Source: Paenibacillus fonticola DSM 21315 (GTDB taxonomy: Bacteria > Bacillota > Bacilli > Paenibacillales > Paenibacillaceae). From it: 64,000 nucleotides of DNA. The stretch's first letter is position 1, and every line of letters begins with the position of its first letter. Of the stretch, positions 41,315 to 50,562 are shown piece after piece. The position numbers were made by a program, and so were the translations under genes. Where the stretch lies: positions 45,704-109,703 of the forward strand of contig NZ_KB907267.1 of assembly GCF_000381905.1 (NCBI RefSeq). Direction: 5' to 3'. The notes beneath the pieces were generated by a model. The model was not told the origin of the DNA, ran no database searches, and saw only the letters and a list, made by a program, of their open reading frames with translations.

Positions 41315-42856
41315 TTGGATAAAGTAAAAACGGATCTTTGGCGGAAGGGCGACTGGGCTGCATACTTCGGCCTGCTGGCCAACAACTTGACGAACCTGTT
41401 AACCATGAGCTCGCTGCTGCTGTTTGTGGTTGGATTTCCTAAAGAGATGGTATATGGTAGAATCGTTCCCGCTTTCGGACTATCCATCTTTATCGCCAGC
41501 GTATGTTATTTCTGGTTTGCAATCCAGCTTGCCAAGAAAACGGGAAGAAGCGATGTGACCGCCCTTCCATCGGGCCCCAGCGCGCCTTCTATATTCACAG
41601 TTACCTTCCTCGTTATCTTGCCTGTCTTTAAAATGACGAACAATGCCGAGTTCGCATTTCAAATCGGGCTGGTGTGGTGTTTGTTTGAAGCGGCCATTCT
41701 CATCGTGGGAGCATTCCTCGGCGACACGATCCGCCGTTTGGTGCCAAGAACCGTTCTGCTGTCCACCCTGGGGGGCTTGGGTCTCTTATTGCTTGCAATG
41801 AACCCGATGCTGCAGACGTTTGAAACGCCGATTGTCGCATTTGTGGTGCTGATCATTATCTTCATTAACTGGTTCGGTAAATCGCCTGTTTTCAAAAAAA
41901 TCCCTACCGGATTCCTGCTGCTCCTCGTGGGTACTGCCTTAGCCTGGATCTTCGGCTTGCAGAACCCTGAAGCTGTAGCCGCCGGGCTGGGCGCAATAGG
42001 CTTCAACCCGCCGGAGGTGCATGTAACCAGCTTGATCCAAGGCATTCCGAATGCGGTGCCATACCTGGCATCTGCGGTGCCGCTCGGTTTGGCCAACTAT
42101 GTGTTCGATCTGGAGAATATCGAAGCCGCGCATGCAGCGGGAGATCCCTACAGAACACGCCGTGTCATGCTGGCCAACGGGATCTCCTCCAGTATCGGTG
42201 CTTTCTGCGGAAATCCGTATCCGGTAACGGTCTACATCGGGCACACCGGTTGGAAGTCGATGGGGGCGGGTATCGGTTATTCGATCGCCACGGGGGGTTC
42301 GATGCTGATCATCGCCTTGTTCGGGCTAGGAGCATTGCTGCTATCCGTTATACCGGTCGTGGCAATCGTACCGATCCTGGTCTATGTCGGTGTTGTATCC
42401 GCGAATCAGGCCGTAAGGGAAACGCCGAAAATGGAGGTGCCCGTCGTCTTCATTGCCATGTTCCCATGGATTGCCAACTGGGCATTAACGATGGTCAACA
42501 ATATTTTTAGTGCGGCAGGCACAGACGCAGCGAGCGTCGGAATCGATGTGCTTCTCTCGAAGGGCGTGTATTACAACGGTTTGTTCCATCTAGGCAATGG
42601 CGCGCCACTGAGCAGCTTGCTCTGGGGCATGCTGACCATATTCGCTATACAGAACAGACCGCTGAGCGGCCTGATTGCCGCATGCATCGCCTCCGTGCTA
42701 TCCTTGTTCGGTATTATCCATTCGGCCATGGTCGAATTCGCGAATCCCGGGATAATGCCGTTCGTATGGTCGTATCTTATGATTGCTGCGATCTTTGCAT
42801 ATAAGTATTTTACGGATCGCAATCCGAAGCTCGGAGAACCGGCGAATGCGAAGTAA
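41315..42856 (+). CDS. NCS2-family nucleobase permease
   Basis: A 513-residue permease with about 12-14 helices. GDWAAYFGLLANNLTNLLT and QLAKKTGRSDVTALPSGPSAP are the family N-terminus; PYLASAVPLGLANYVFDLEN and the loop GNPYPVTVYIGHTGWKSMGA match nucleobase-cation-symport-2, nearer to AzgA (hypoxanthine/guanine) than UraA. AGGGGTG lies 7 bp before TTG 41315. Downstream genes, an ankyrin/TPR protein and a M20 amidohydrolase, are co-oriented at short spacing. It probably imports a purine or ureide base. Confidence 0.88.
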   Translation: MDKVKTDLWRKGDWAAYFGLLANNLTNLLTMSSLLLFVVGFPKEMVYGRIVPAFGLSIFIASVCYFWFAIQLAKKTGRSDVTALPSGPSAPSIFTVTFLVILPVFKMTNNAEFAFQIGLVWCLFEAAILIVGAFLGDTIRRLVPRTVLLSTLGGLGLLLLAMNPMLQTFETPIVAFVVLIIIFINWFGKSPVFKKIPTGFLLLLVGTALAWIFGLQNPEAVAAGLGAIGFNPPEVHVTSLIQGIPNAVPYLASAVPLGLANYVFDLENIEAAHAAGDPYRTRRVMLANGISSSIGAFCGNPYPVTVYIGHTGWKSMGAGIGYSIATGGSMLIIALFGLGALLLSVIPVVAIVPILVYVGVVSANQAVRETPKMEVPVVFIAMFPWIANWALTMVNNIFSAAGTDAASVGIDVLLSKGVYYNGLFHLGNGAPLSSLLWGMLTIFAIQNRPLSGLIAACIASVLSLFGIIHSAMVEFANPGIMPFVWSYLMIAAIFAYKYFTDRNPKLGEPANAK

Positions 42857-42874
42857 AAAAGGAGTGATTACGAC

Positions 42875-44038
42875 ATGAATCAACCACTGAATGAAAAGCT
42901 TATTGAAGCCAGTGAACAAGGCGATTTGTCCGCCGTCGAACAGCTTTTAAAAGAAGGGGCGAGCGTGGAATATAAAGACGCGGGCGGCCGGACTGCATTG
43001 ATGGCAGCTGTGCAAAAAAACCGCATCTCCGTCGCAAAACAGCTGATTGAAGCGAACAGCGATGTCAACGCCAGAGACGTCACTCAGTTGACCCCGTATT
43101 TATGTGCGGGCGCCAACGGGTTTCATGAAATCCTGAAGCTGACGATAGCGGCAGGGGCCGATATCAGCAGCGTAAACCGCTTTGGAGGAATCGCCCTGCT
43201 GCCCTCCAGTGAGAAGGGCTACTTAAGAACCGTCCGGGTTTGCCTGGATAGCGGCATCGCGGTGAATCACGTGAACGACCTAGGCTGGTCGGCCTTGCTG
43301 GAGGCCGTCATTCTCGGCAACGGCGGCCGCTTGTACTCCGATATCATTGAATTGCTGATCGCAGCGGGAGCCGACCCTCATCTAAAGGACCGGGATGGAA
43401 AATCCTCACTGGAGCATGCGCAAGCTATGGACCAGACGGAAGTCATCAAGATCCTGAAGAACGAAAACAGAGGGCAGCACGAGGCGATTTTGCGGGCAAA
43501 AAAGCTTATCAGCACGGATAACTACGAGGAAGCGCTCGGTATCATGGATGAGGTTCTCGGCAAGGAGAGCAGCAATGCCGATTTAATTTATTACAAAGCC
43601 TATTTCCTAAGTGAACTGGAGCGTTACGCCGAAGCGCTTGAACAGTATCGCAAAGGGCTTGCGCTAAATCCGCACGATCTCGATTTTTATTTCTACACCG
43701 CAAATACGCTCCGGTTGATGAGGAAGCCGGAAGAAGCGCTCGCCGAATACGATAAAGCTGTGGAGCTCGCTCCGGAGGAAACTTTCTACAGATACCACAA
43801 ATCCAATTACTTAAGAGAATTAGGGAGACACGAAGCTGCTGTCGCAGAAATGGACAAACTGCTGGCACAGCAGCCGCACCGCTACGATTTCTCTTTTCAT
43901 AAAGCAAACAGCCTGCGTTCCCTGGGCAGACATCAAGAAGCGATCGAGGCGATCGAGAATGCGATCAAGCACGATCCAGAAAATCCGCTGTATCACAAGC
44001 ATAAAGCCCAGTCGCAAGAGCTGCTGGACGAGGCCTGA
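42875..44038 (+). CDS. Ankyrin and TPR repeat protein
   Basis: A 387-residue cytoplasmic protein. Residues about 8-190 hold five ankyrin repeats (SAVEQLLKEGASVEYKDAGG, RISVAKQLIEANSDVNARDV, and on); residues 210-385 hold four TPR units (YAEALEQYRKGLALNPHD, PEEALAEYDKAVELAPEE, HQEAIEAIENAIKHDPEN). AAAGGAG precedes ATG 42875. Placed inside a transport/hydrolase operon, it may be a scaffold or a regulator. The joint ankyrin/TPR layout is unusual; role unknown. Confidence 0.85.
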   Translation: MNQPLNEKLIEASEQGDLSAVEQLLKEGASVEYKDAGGRTALMAAVQKNRISVAKQLIEANSDVNARDVTQLTPYLCAGANGFHEILKLTIAAGADISSVNRFGGIALLPSSEKGYLRTVRVCLDSGIAVNHVNDLGWSALLEAVILGNGGRLYSDIIELLIAAGADPHLKDRDGKSSLEHAQAMDQTEVIKILKNENRGQHEAILRAKKLISTDNYEEALGIMDEVLGKESSNADLIYYKAYFLSELERYAEALEQYRKGLALNPHDLDFYFYTANTLRLMRKPEEALAEYDKAVELAPEETFYRYHKSNYLRELGRHEAAVAEMDKLLAQQPHRYDFSFHKANSLRSLGRHQEAIEAIENAIKHDPENPLYHKHKAQSQELLDEA

Positions 44039-44044
44039 AGCAAT

Positions 44045-45286
44045 ATGGCTAACATTCAAAGGCTGATGGCCGCTTTGTCCAGAATCAACCAGTTTGGCGC
44101 CGACCCGAAGGGAGAGGGAATCACCAGGCTGGCCTATTCCAAAACTTACATGGAAGCGTTGGAGGATTTCAAGGAGATATGCGAGGCGGAACAGATGGCC
44201 GTACGCGTGGACGCGTTCGGCAATCTGATTGCCAGGCGGGAAGGCAAGGACCCCAAACTTCCGGCTGTGGCGCTTGGTTCTCATATGGATACCGTCAATC
44301 ACGGCGGGGAATATGATGGCACATTAGGCGTAGCCGCAGCCCTGGAAGTGATAAGGAGTCTGAACGAGGAGCGGATAGAGACCGTTCATCCCATTGAACT
44401 CATCGTGTTCGCCTGCGAGGAATCGGCCCGATTCGGCTCTTCTACGCTCGGAAGCAAAGCAATGACGGGCCTCCTCGATACTTATGCCGTCTCTAATTTA
44501 CGGGACAAGAACGGAATTACCATTCAGCAGGCATTCCGGGAATGCTCCCTGGATTTTCAAAATATCGGTGAAGCCATAAGAAGACGCGAGGAGTTGAAGG
44601 TGTTCCTCGAACTCCATATTGAGCAGGGTCCTCTGTTGGAATCCCTACGCAAGCAAATAGGCATTGTTACCGGTATTGCATCTCCTACCCGCATCCAAGT
44701 GCATGTGAGTGGGAAAGCATCGCATTCCGGTACAACGCCGATGAACGATAGACAGGATGCGTTGGCGGCTGCCGCAGAAATTATTCTGAAGGTGGAGAGT
44801 GAGGCGAAGAAGGAAAGCGAGTTTGGAACCGTGGGCACGGTTGGAGTATGCATGGTTCAGCCCGGAGCAATGAATGTCATTCCCGATTCCGTTACGCTTC
44901 AACTGGAGGTGCGCGGCACGTCGGAGCAATCGAAAAATAACGTGCTGGATTCCCTGTTCCGATTGTTCCGCGAACTGGAGGATCAGCGCGGGGTCATCAT
45001 CAACCCGGCGGTAATCAGCGTCGAGCGTCCCGTGCTTCTTTCCAAAGAGGTTGTCGCGAAGTTAACGGAATGCTCGGAAGCTATGGACTTAAGCTATATT
45101 CGAATGACTAGTGGCGCGGGTCATGATGCGATGAGCATGGCGCATATTTGCCCGACAGGACTCATATTTATTCCTTGCAGGGAGGGTTTGAGCCATCATC
45201 CCGATGAATTTGCAGCAGTTGAGGATATCGAAGCGGGACTGAGATTGTTAAAAGAAGCAGTATTGACTTATGCTATCCCCTCCTAA
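44045..45286 (+). CDS. M20-family amidohydrolase (allantoate amidohydrolase / N-carbamoylase type)
   Basis: A 413-residue zinc enzyme. GSHMDTVNHGGEYDG, FACEESARFGSSTLGSKAMT, LELHIEQGPLLES and SGAGHDAMSMAHICP are the motifs of the M20 allantoate amidohydrolase, ureidoglycolate and N-carbamoyl-amino-acid hydrolase group. These split the carbamoyl bond and feed ammonia to the cell. It is third in an operon with the NCS2 permease. Exact substrate cannot be told; allantoate or a ureide is most likely given the permease. No urease or hydantoinase is here. Confidence 0.88.
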   Translation: MANIQRLMAALSRINQFGADPKGEGITRLAYSKTYMEALEDFKEICEAEQMAVRVDAFGNLIARREGKDPKLPAVALGSHMDTVNHGGEYDGTLGVAAALEVIRSLNEERIETVHPIELIVFACEESARFGSSTLGSKAMTGLLDTYAVSNLRDKNGITIQQAFRECSLDFQNIGEAIRRREELKVFLELHIEQGPLLESLRKQIGIVTGIASPTRIQVHVSGKASHSGTTPMNDRQDALAAAAEIILKVESEAKKESEFGTVGTVGVCMVQPGAMNVIPDSVTLQLEVRGTSEQSKNNVLDSLFRLFRELEDQRGVIINPAVISVERPVLLSKEVVAKLTECSEAMDLSYIRMTSGAGHDAMSMAHICPTGLIFIPCREGLSHHPDEFAAVEDIEAGLRLLKEAVLTYAIPS

Positions 45287-45310
45287 ATCTCCTCCTAAAT
45301 GAAACAAGCC

Positions 45311-45357
45311 GAGCGGTATTCGGGTGCTTACCAGATCCCCCGAAGGGCCGCTCGTTT
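45311..45357. terminator. Bidirectional terminator between M20 and YesN genes
   Basis: GAGCGG and TTCGGG pair with CCCGAA and CCGCTC to give a two-part stem (45311-45353), with TTTTG on plus. It divides convergent operons. Confidence 0.75.
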
Positions 45358-45360
45358 TGT

Positions 45361-46971
45361 TTATCTGGATTCGATCCGCTGCATAAATTCACGAGGAGAT
45401 ATTCCTTCGACTTTTTTGAACACTTTGCTGAAATAGAAGGCGCTGTCATAACCGAGCTTCTGGGAAATTTCATTAATCCGTCCTTCTCCGCGCAGCATCA
45501 ATTCCTTGGCCGCTGCAATTTTAGTATCAGTTACATACTTAACGAAGTTGACCTTGGCCGTTTTGGAAAACAGATGGCTTAAATAATTAGGACTGAAGTT
45601 GAAAATATCAGCGACCTGATTCAAGGACAGTTTGCTGTCCAGATTGCGTTTGATGTAATCCTGGACATTCGAGATGACCTGCTCCTTGTAGCTCTGCTTT
45701 CTGGAGGAGAGAATATCGCAGCAGCCGTCCCGGAACTGTACCAGCCAATCAACAACGCCTTCCATCGAGTTTTTCTGATAAATGGCCCGGTAGCCCTCCG
45801 GCTCGTCCTCAAAAATCTGCTCCACCATATTTTCGCCGTCAGAAAGCAGGGAGGCAGCCATATAAAGCACATTGCAGGCCGCATCTGTAGCCGCGACAAG
45901 CAAATCCGGCTGCCCCTCAAATGCAGCAATCATATTGGTAATAATGCTGTAAAGGGCGTCGGTGTCCATTTCCTCGAACGCGCGGCGAATTTCGGAGCGG
46001 GAGGCCGAGTAATCGAACAGGGGCTGCTCGGGAGTGCCCTTTTTACCGGTGGAATAGAATACAAAAGATTGCTGCTCCAGTGCGGCAGGCAAGGCCCGGC
46101 GTGCGGCAAGATAGCTCTCATGCATCATATAAGGATCCTCCACGGCATTGCCGATCCCGCCAACAATCGTCACATTGAAATAATTGTGCAGAACTTCTGC
46201 CATCCCGGCTAACAGATTCTCTATGTCCGGCTTCCAATGCGGCGGATGAACCTCTTCGACCGGCAAAATGACCGCAAAGTTGCGTAAATCAAGGCTGGTC
46301 ACATAACAGGGCTTGACGGAGGCCAGCTGGTCCTTCGCCATCTGTACGGTGCTTGTGCATAGGGTGACCAGCTTGTCGCCTCTCGGCGGAACGGTGCCCG
46401 GCACCATGATCCGGCAAGTGCATATAACATAGGCGGGAGCGGACAACTGCAGCTCCAGATCCTCTTTATGCAGCAGGTATTGGTTTTTGCTCTCAAAGAG
46501 ATTGTTAAACAGCCGGATGAAAAATTTCTCCCTTAGCTCCTGCAAATTGCTGCGATGGACGAGCTCCGGGAAGCTTTCCACCGTTTTATAGTCTTCCAGC
46601 AGCTTAATCGCCCTTTTGATCGAGGCTTCCAGCGCTTCGGGCGTCAGCTCCAGCTTCACCAAATAATCGACAGCCTGCATCTCAATGGCCGCCCGCGCAA
46701 ATTCAAACTCCTCATAACTTGTCAAAATGATAAAGAGAGGGATTCGCCCGTACTTGCTCCGGGCAGATTCGGCAACCTGCAGGCCGGTTTTGACCGGCAT
46801 TTTGATATCGGTAATGACAATGTCCGGATGACAGGCATCGATCAATTCCTCGGCCTGGGCGCCATTATGAGCGATGCCGGCCACTTCAATTCCGTATTGT
46901 TCCCATTTCAGCATAGACTGCAAGCCGATGCAAACCAGCGCCTCATCATCGGCAATCAGCAATTTGATCAA
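45361..46971 (-). CDS. YesN-type AraC-family response regulator
   Basis: A 536-residue regulator. The receiver domain has D55 in DIVITDIKMPVKTG; a long central region of about 300 residues follows, and the C-terminus is an AraC-type DNA-binding domain (LSLNQVADIFNFSPNYLSHL, and FYFSKVFKKVEGISPREFM). AGGAAGTG lies 6 bp before TTG 46971. It is downstream of the YesM-type kinase gene on the same strand. The system is divergent from the sugar ABC operon at 49085 and should activate it when its oligosaccharide is present. Confidence 0.9.
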   Translation of the reverse strand: MIKLLIADDEALVCIGLQSMLKWEQYGIEVAGIAHNGAQAEELIDACHPDIVITDIKMPVKTGLQVAESARSKYGRIPLFIILTSYEEFEFARAAIEMQAVDYLVKLELTPEALEASIKRAIKLLEDYKTVESFPELVHRSNLQELREKFFIRLFNNLFESKNQYLLHKEDLELQLSAPAYVICTCRIMVPGTVPPRGDKLVTLCTSTVQMAKDQLASVKPCYVTSLDLRNFAVILPVEEVHPPHWKPDIENLLAGMAEVLHNYFNVTIVGGIGNAVEDPYMMHESYLAARRALPAALEQQSFVFYSTGKKGTPEQPLFDYSASRSEIRRAFEEMDTDALYSIITNMIAAFEGQPDLLVAATDAACNVLYMAASLLSDGENMVEQIFEDEPEGYRAIYQKNSMEGVVDWLVQFRDGCCDILSSRKQSYKEQVISNVQDYIKRNLDSKLSLNQVADIFNFSPNYLSHLFSKTAKVNFVKYVTDTKIAAAKELMLRGEGRINEISQKLGYDSAFYFSKVFKKVEGISPREFMQRIESR

Positions 46972-47010
46972 TACTATCACTTCCTTGCAAATTTGCGGAT
47001 CTCAGACGCT

Positions 47011-48834
47011 TTACAGAACGCTTGATGATTCCGTTTTTCGATAAGGCAGAAGAATAAACATTTTTGTATATTGCCCCTCTTTGCTGTCAATAGATAACCC
47101 GTATTGCTCCCCGAAGGCCAGGCGCAGCCGTTCATGGACACTGCGCAGCCCCATGCCTTCCAGCAGCCCCTTTGAGCTTGGCTCCTGGCAGGCAAAAATA
47201 CCGGCAATCTGCTCCTCACTAATACCGACTCCGTTATCTTCCAGCGTAATCAGAATATCATTCAATCCGCTTCGTTGGATGCTCAGCACAATATGGCCTC
47301 TTCCCTTCGGTTCAATGCCGTGGAAAATGGCGTTCTCCAACAGAGGCTGCAGGGTGAACCTGGGGATGAGCCCTGTGAGCAGCTGCTCATCGTAGGTGAG
47401 GGTCTCCATCGTAATATTGCTGCCATAGCGGTATTTCTGGATCAGGAAATAATCATCCAGCAGACTTAATTCCTCCTGCAGCGGCACCAGCCTGCGCATA
47501 TCTTTGGCAATGCTTCGCAGCAGCCTTGACAGGGAGGTGGTCATTTCGGCAATGCCGGTCGCATTTTGGATGGTGGCCATCCATTTGATCGAATTCAGCG
47601 TGTTATACAGAAAATGCGGATTAATCTGGCTCTGCAGCATCCGGTATTCCAGCTCCTGCCTTTGCTTCTCGTCGGCCACTCTCGTCTCCATCAAAGCTAC
47701 GATGTCCTGGGATAATCGGTTGATACCGCGTCCCACATCACCCAGCTCGCTGTTCCACTCCATATTGCGGTCGATCAGGAAGTTGCCCTGGGCAATTTTG
47801 TCGATGCGCTTTTTTAACTTTTCTACAGGAAGGCTGATCGTCTTGGTCAAATAGAGCGTAATAAATCCGCTGGATGTAATGACGAGCACGCAAACGCCCA
47901 GCATGAGCAGCAGCCAAATGTTGAACTGGGGAGCAAACTGCTTCTCTGACAACGTCTGCGACAGCGTCACCCCTTTGCGCACCGGATATGCCACGGAGAT
48001 CAGCTTTTCCCCCTCCTCCGTTTCCAGCCATGACAACGACGTTACACTGCCGCTAGTGATGTTCTGTTCATAAGGAGTGACCTTATATGGAGTCGAGATG
48101 GGGACGATTTTGTCCCCCTGGATTTCGTATTTATGCTCACCGAGCGTCAGCAGCAGCTTGGAATCCTCGGGCAGCCCATAACCCTTCAGCTTATCGGTGA
48201 TTACCGCTGTGTTGGCAAGCAGATATACGGTTCCAATCCGGTTGGCATTATCGCCGTAAATCGGCATGATAAACGGAATAGTGTAGGTTAAGGACAACGG
48301 ATCCTTGATCACCCGTTCCCACTCTTCTCTGGAATCTAAGGAGAGACCGGGCAACTGATTAATATTATGAATGCTTAAAGGAACCGAAGTGCTAACGGAG
48401 TTATCCACCTGAAAAAATTTATCCTTGTTATCGGTCACAATCAGCCGGCGGACATAACCGTTGGAGCGGTTCATCCGAAACTCCTCCTGCAGGGAGGAGA
48501 ACACATTGATGGCCTCCATTGGCTGCCGATCCCTGGATTTGAAATACTCTTTCAGCATGCTGTTTGTTGAGGAATTGGTGCTGCAAGTCATCGCTAAAAC
48601 CGACAGGTTCAATAAATCCTGCTCAATAATATGAGACACAAGCTGCAGGTTGAATTCGGTAGCCTGGATTGTTGTTCTCTTCTGGAAATATGAAATCAGC
48701 TCATAACTGAAAAAAGACAACAGAGTCGCAATCAGCAGGGCAAATACCGTCATAATCATAATGATCCGGCTTTTAATGGTAGCTTTTCGTTTCGTACAAA
48801 TCACCTCTTCCAGCAAGGCGTTAAGCGCTTTCAT
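47011..48834 (-). CDS. YesM-type sensor histidine kinase
   Basis: A 607-residue kinase. Transmembrane helix near residues 27-47, a roughly 250-residue extracytoplasmic sensor domain (Cache-like), second helix near 300-320, HAMP domain, then a His_kinase domain with RMLQSQINPHFLYNTLNSI and HATPase_c with LLENAIFHGIEP and GMGLRSVHERLRLAFG. ATG 48834 (MKALNALLEE) was preferred to ATG 48855, which has no ribosome site; the start is uncertain. The pair with YesN senses oligosaccharides outside the cell. Confidence 0.88.
   Translation of the reverse strand: MKALNALLEEVICTKRKATIKSRIIMIMTVFALLIATLLSFFSYELISYFQKRTTIQATEFNLQLVSHIIEQDLLNLSVLAMTCSTNSSTNSMLKEYFKSRDRQPMEAINVFSSLQEEFRMNRSNGYVRRLIVTDNKDKFFQVDNSVSTSVPLSIHNINQLPGLSLDSREEWERVIKDPLSLTYTIPFIMPIYGDNANRIGTVYLLANTAVITDKLKGYGLPEDSKLLLTLGEHKYEIQGDKIVPISTPYKVTPYEQNITSGSVTSLSWLETEEGEKLISVAYPVRKGVTLSQTLSEKQFAPQFNIWLLLMLGVCVLVITSSGFITLYLTKTISLPVEKLKKRIDKIAQGNFLIDRNMEWNSELGDVGRGINRLSQDIVALMETRVADEKQRQELEYRMLQSQINPHFLYNTLNSIKWMATIQNATGIAEMTTSLSRLLRSIAKDMRRLVPLQEELSLLDDYFLIQKYRYGSNITMETLTYDEQLLTGLIPRFTLQPLLENAIFHGIEPKGRGHIVLSIQRSGLNDILITLEDNGVGISEEQIAGIFACQEPSSKGLLEGMGLRSVHERLRLAFGEQYGLSIDSKEGQYTKMFILLPYRKTESSSVL
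48820..48833 (-). promoter_or_regulatory. Possible cre site at the YesM start codon
   Basis: The minus strand reads TGAAAGCGCTTAAC, close to the CcpA consensus TGWAANCGNTNWCA at 12 of 14 positions. It overlaps the proposed start codon of the kinase gene. Confidence 0.3.
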
Positions 48835-49084
48835 CCGTTGCGGTATCCCTACCATAACATGAACGCCTGTTCACAGATAGCCGGATAAACAGGAACAACG
48901 AATTTTACATGTTTATATTATAATTTTACAGCTTTTAATGGGATGTTTGAACAAGTGAATAGAATATTGAAGGTTCTGTGATAAAAAATGTATGCCCTTT
49001 CATTTTAAAATCCTCTAGGATAAATGTAGAGGTTCGGGATTGCCGGACCGGCATCAAATACAGGAGGAAAAGGGGACACAAGAC

Positions 49085-50425
49085 ATGAGATTAAAAAAAT
49101 GGTTAGGCATCACCCTGGCTGCAGTGCTTTCGCTCAGCCTGCTTGCCGGATGCTCAGGCAACAAAGGGAATAACGCTTCTTCGTCAGAGCCGCCTGCTTC
49201 GAGCAATACTGGAACCGCTTCCAATGATGCGGCGGCAGACCCGGTGACATTGAAGTGGGCGCTGTGGGATTGGGAAGCGACGGCTTACTATCAACCCTTG
49301 ATTGATGCTTACAAGGAGAAAAATCCGCATGTGTCGATCGAGTACGTAGACCTTGGCTCAACCGATTACATGACGATGCTCAGCACGCAGCTCTCGGGCG
49401 GAGCAGACTTGGATATTCTCACGGTGAAGGATATCCCGGGCTATGCCAACCTTGTGAAGCAAAATCACTTGGAACCGCTCAAAAAATTCATGAGCGAGCA
49501 AAGTATTGATGCTTCGCTTTATGGCGGTACGGTTGAACAGATCCAAATGAACGATGAAGTGTATGCGCTTCCCTTTCGCAGTGATTTTTGGCTGATTTAT
49601 TACAACAAGGATTTATTCGATCAAGCCGGCGTTTCTTATCCGACCAATGACATGACATTGGAGCAGTACGATGAGTTGGCCAGAAAAATGACGTCCGGCA
49701 GCGGCTCCGGCAAAGTGTACGGCGCCCACTATCACACCTGGCGCAGTGCGGTACAGCTGTTTGGCATTCTGGATGGTCAGCATACCGTTGTGGATGGCGA
49801 GTATGATTTTCTGAAGCCGACCTATGAGCGCATCCTGAAACAACAGGAGGACGGCATCGTAATGGATTACGCTACCCTGAAAACTTCGAGTACACACTAC
49901 TCCGGCGTGTTCTACAACAATTCAGTAGCGATGATGAATATGGGAAGCTGGTTTATTGCTACTCAAATAGAGAAGGTAAAGAGCGGCGAATCGCAAGCAG
50001 TCAACTGGGGGATCGTGAAATATCCTCATCCGGAGGGTGTTGAAGCGGGGACAACGCTGGGAACGATTACTTCGCTCGCTGTAAACCAGAAATCTGCTCA
50101 CAAGGAAGCGGCACTGGACTTCCTGAAATTCGTAACCGGTGAAGAAGGTGCGGCTGTTATCGCATCGACAGGTACTATTCCGGCGATCAAAAACGATGAA
50201 GTAGTTAACTCCATCGCTTCCGTTGACGGCTTCCCGGCAGATGACGCTAGCAAAGAGGCGCTGACGACTGCGAAGACTTATTTGGAGATGCCGCTTCATG
50301 AAAAGAGTGCAGACATTGAAGTTGTGCTGAACGAAGCGCATGACAGCATTATGACGAAAAATGCGACGATAGATAAAGGCTTGGCTGATATGAATACACG
50401 GGTACAGCTCATTTTGAACAATTAG
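49085..50425 (+). CDS. Sugar ABC transporter substrate-binding lipoprotein (family 1)
   Basis: A 446-residue lipoprotein with lipobox LLAGC and a low-complexity Ser/Ala linker after it. VTLKWALWDWEATAYYQPLI and DILTVKDIPGYANLVKQNHL mark a family 1 solute-binding protein. AAAGGGG lies about 10 bp before ATG 49085. It heads an operon with two permeases and three degradation enzymes, and its own transcript may be more abundant because an attenuator hairpin follows. No ATPase gene is here, as is usual for this class, where a shared MsmX-type ATPase serves. Ligand should be an unsaturated uronate oligosaccharide. Confidence 0.9.
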   Translation: MRLKKWLGITLAAVLSLSLLAGCSGNKGNNASSSEPPASSNTGTASNDAAADPVTLKWALWDWEATAYYQPLIDAYKEKNPHVSIEYVDLGSTDYMTMLSTQLSGGADLDILTVKDIPGYANLVKQNHLEPLKKFMSEQSIDASLYGGTVEQIQMNDEVYALPFRSDFWLIYYNKDLFDQAGVSYPTNDMTLEQYDELARKMTSGSGSGKVYGAHYHTWRSAVQLFGILDGQHTVVDGEYDFLKPTYERILKQQEDGIVMDYATLKTSSTHYSGVFYNNSVAMMNMGSWFIATQIEKVKSGESQAVNWGIVKYPHPEGVEAGTTLGTITSLAVNQKSAHKEAALDFLKFVTGEEGAAVIASTGTIPAIKNDEVVNSIASVDGFPADDASKEALTTAKTYLEMPLHEKSADIEVVLNEAHDSIMTKNATIDKGLADMNTRVQLILNN

Positions 50426-50498
50426 ATGAAACGGCATGCTGCATCATAGCTCAGCAAGGGATGTTTGCGGCATGCTTTTAAACCTAAGGATGCCTACG

Positions 50499-50523
50499 AG
50501 GGCGGGCGGATTGCCCGCCCTTT
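50499..50523 (+). terminator. Intra-operon hairpin between binding-protein and permease genes
   Basis: AGGGCGGGC (50499-50507) pairs perfectly with GCCCGCCCT (50513-50521), followed by TTTG. Such hairpins commonly keep binding-protein mRNA in excess over permease mRNA. Confidence 0.7.
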
Positions 50524-50562
50524 GCCAAATTCCTTTTAGCTAGCAGGTTTGGAGGAGAAACG

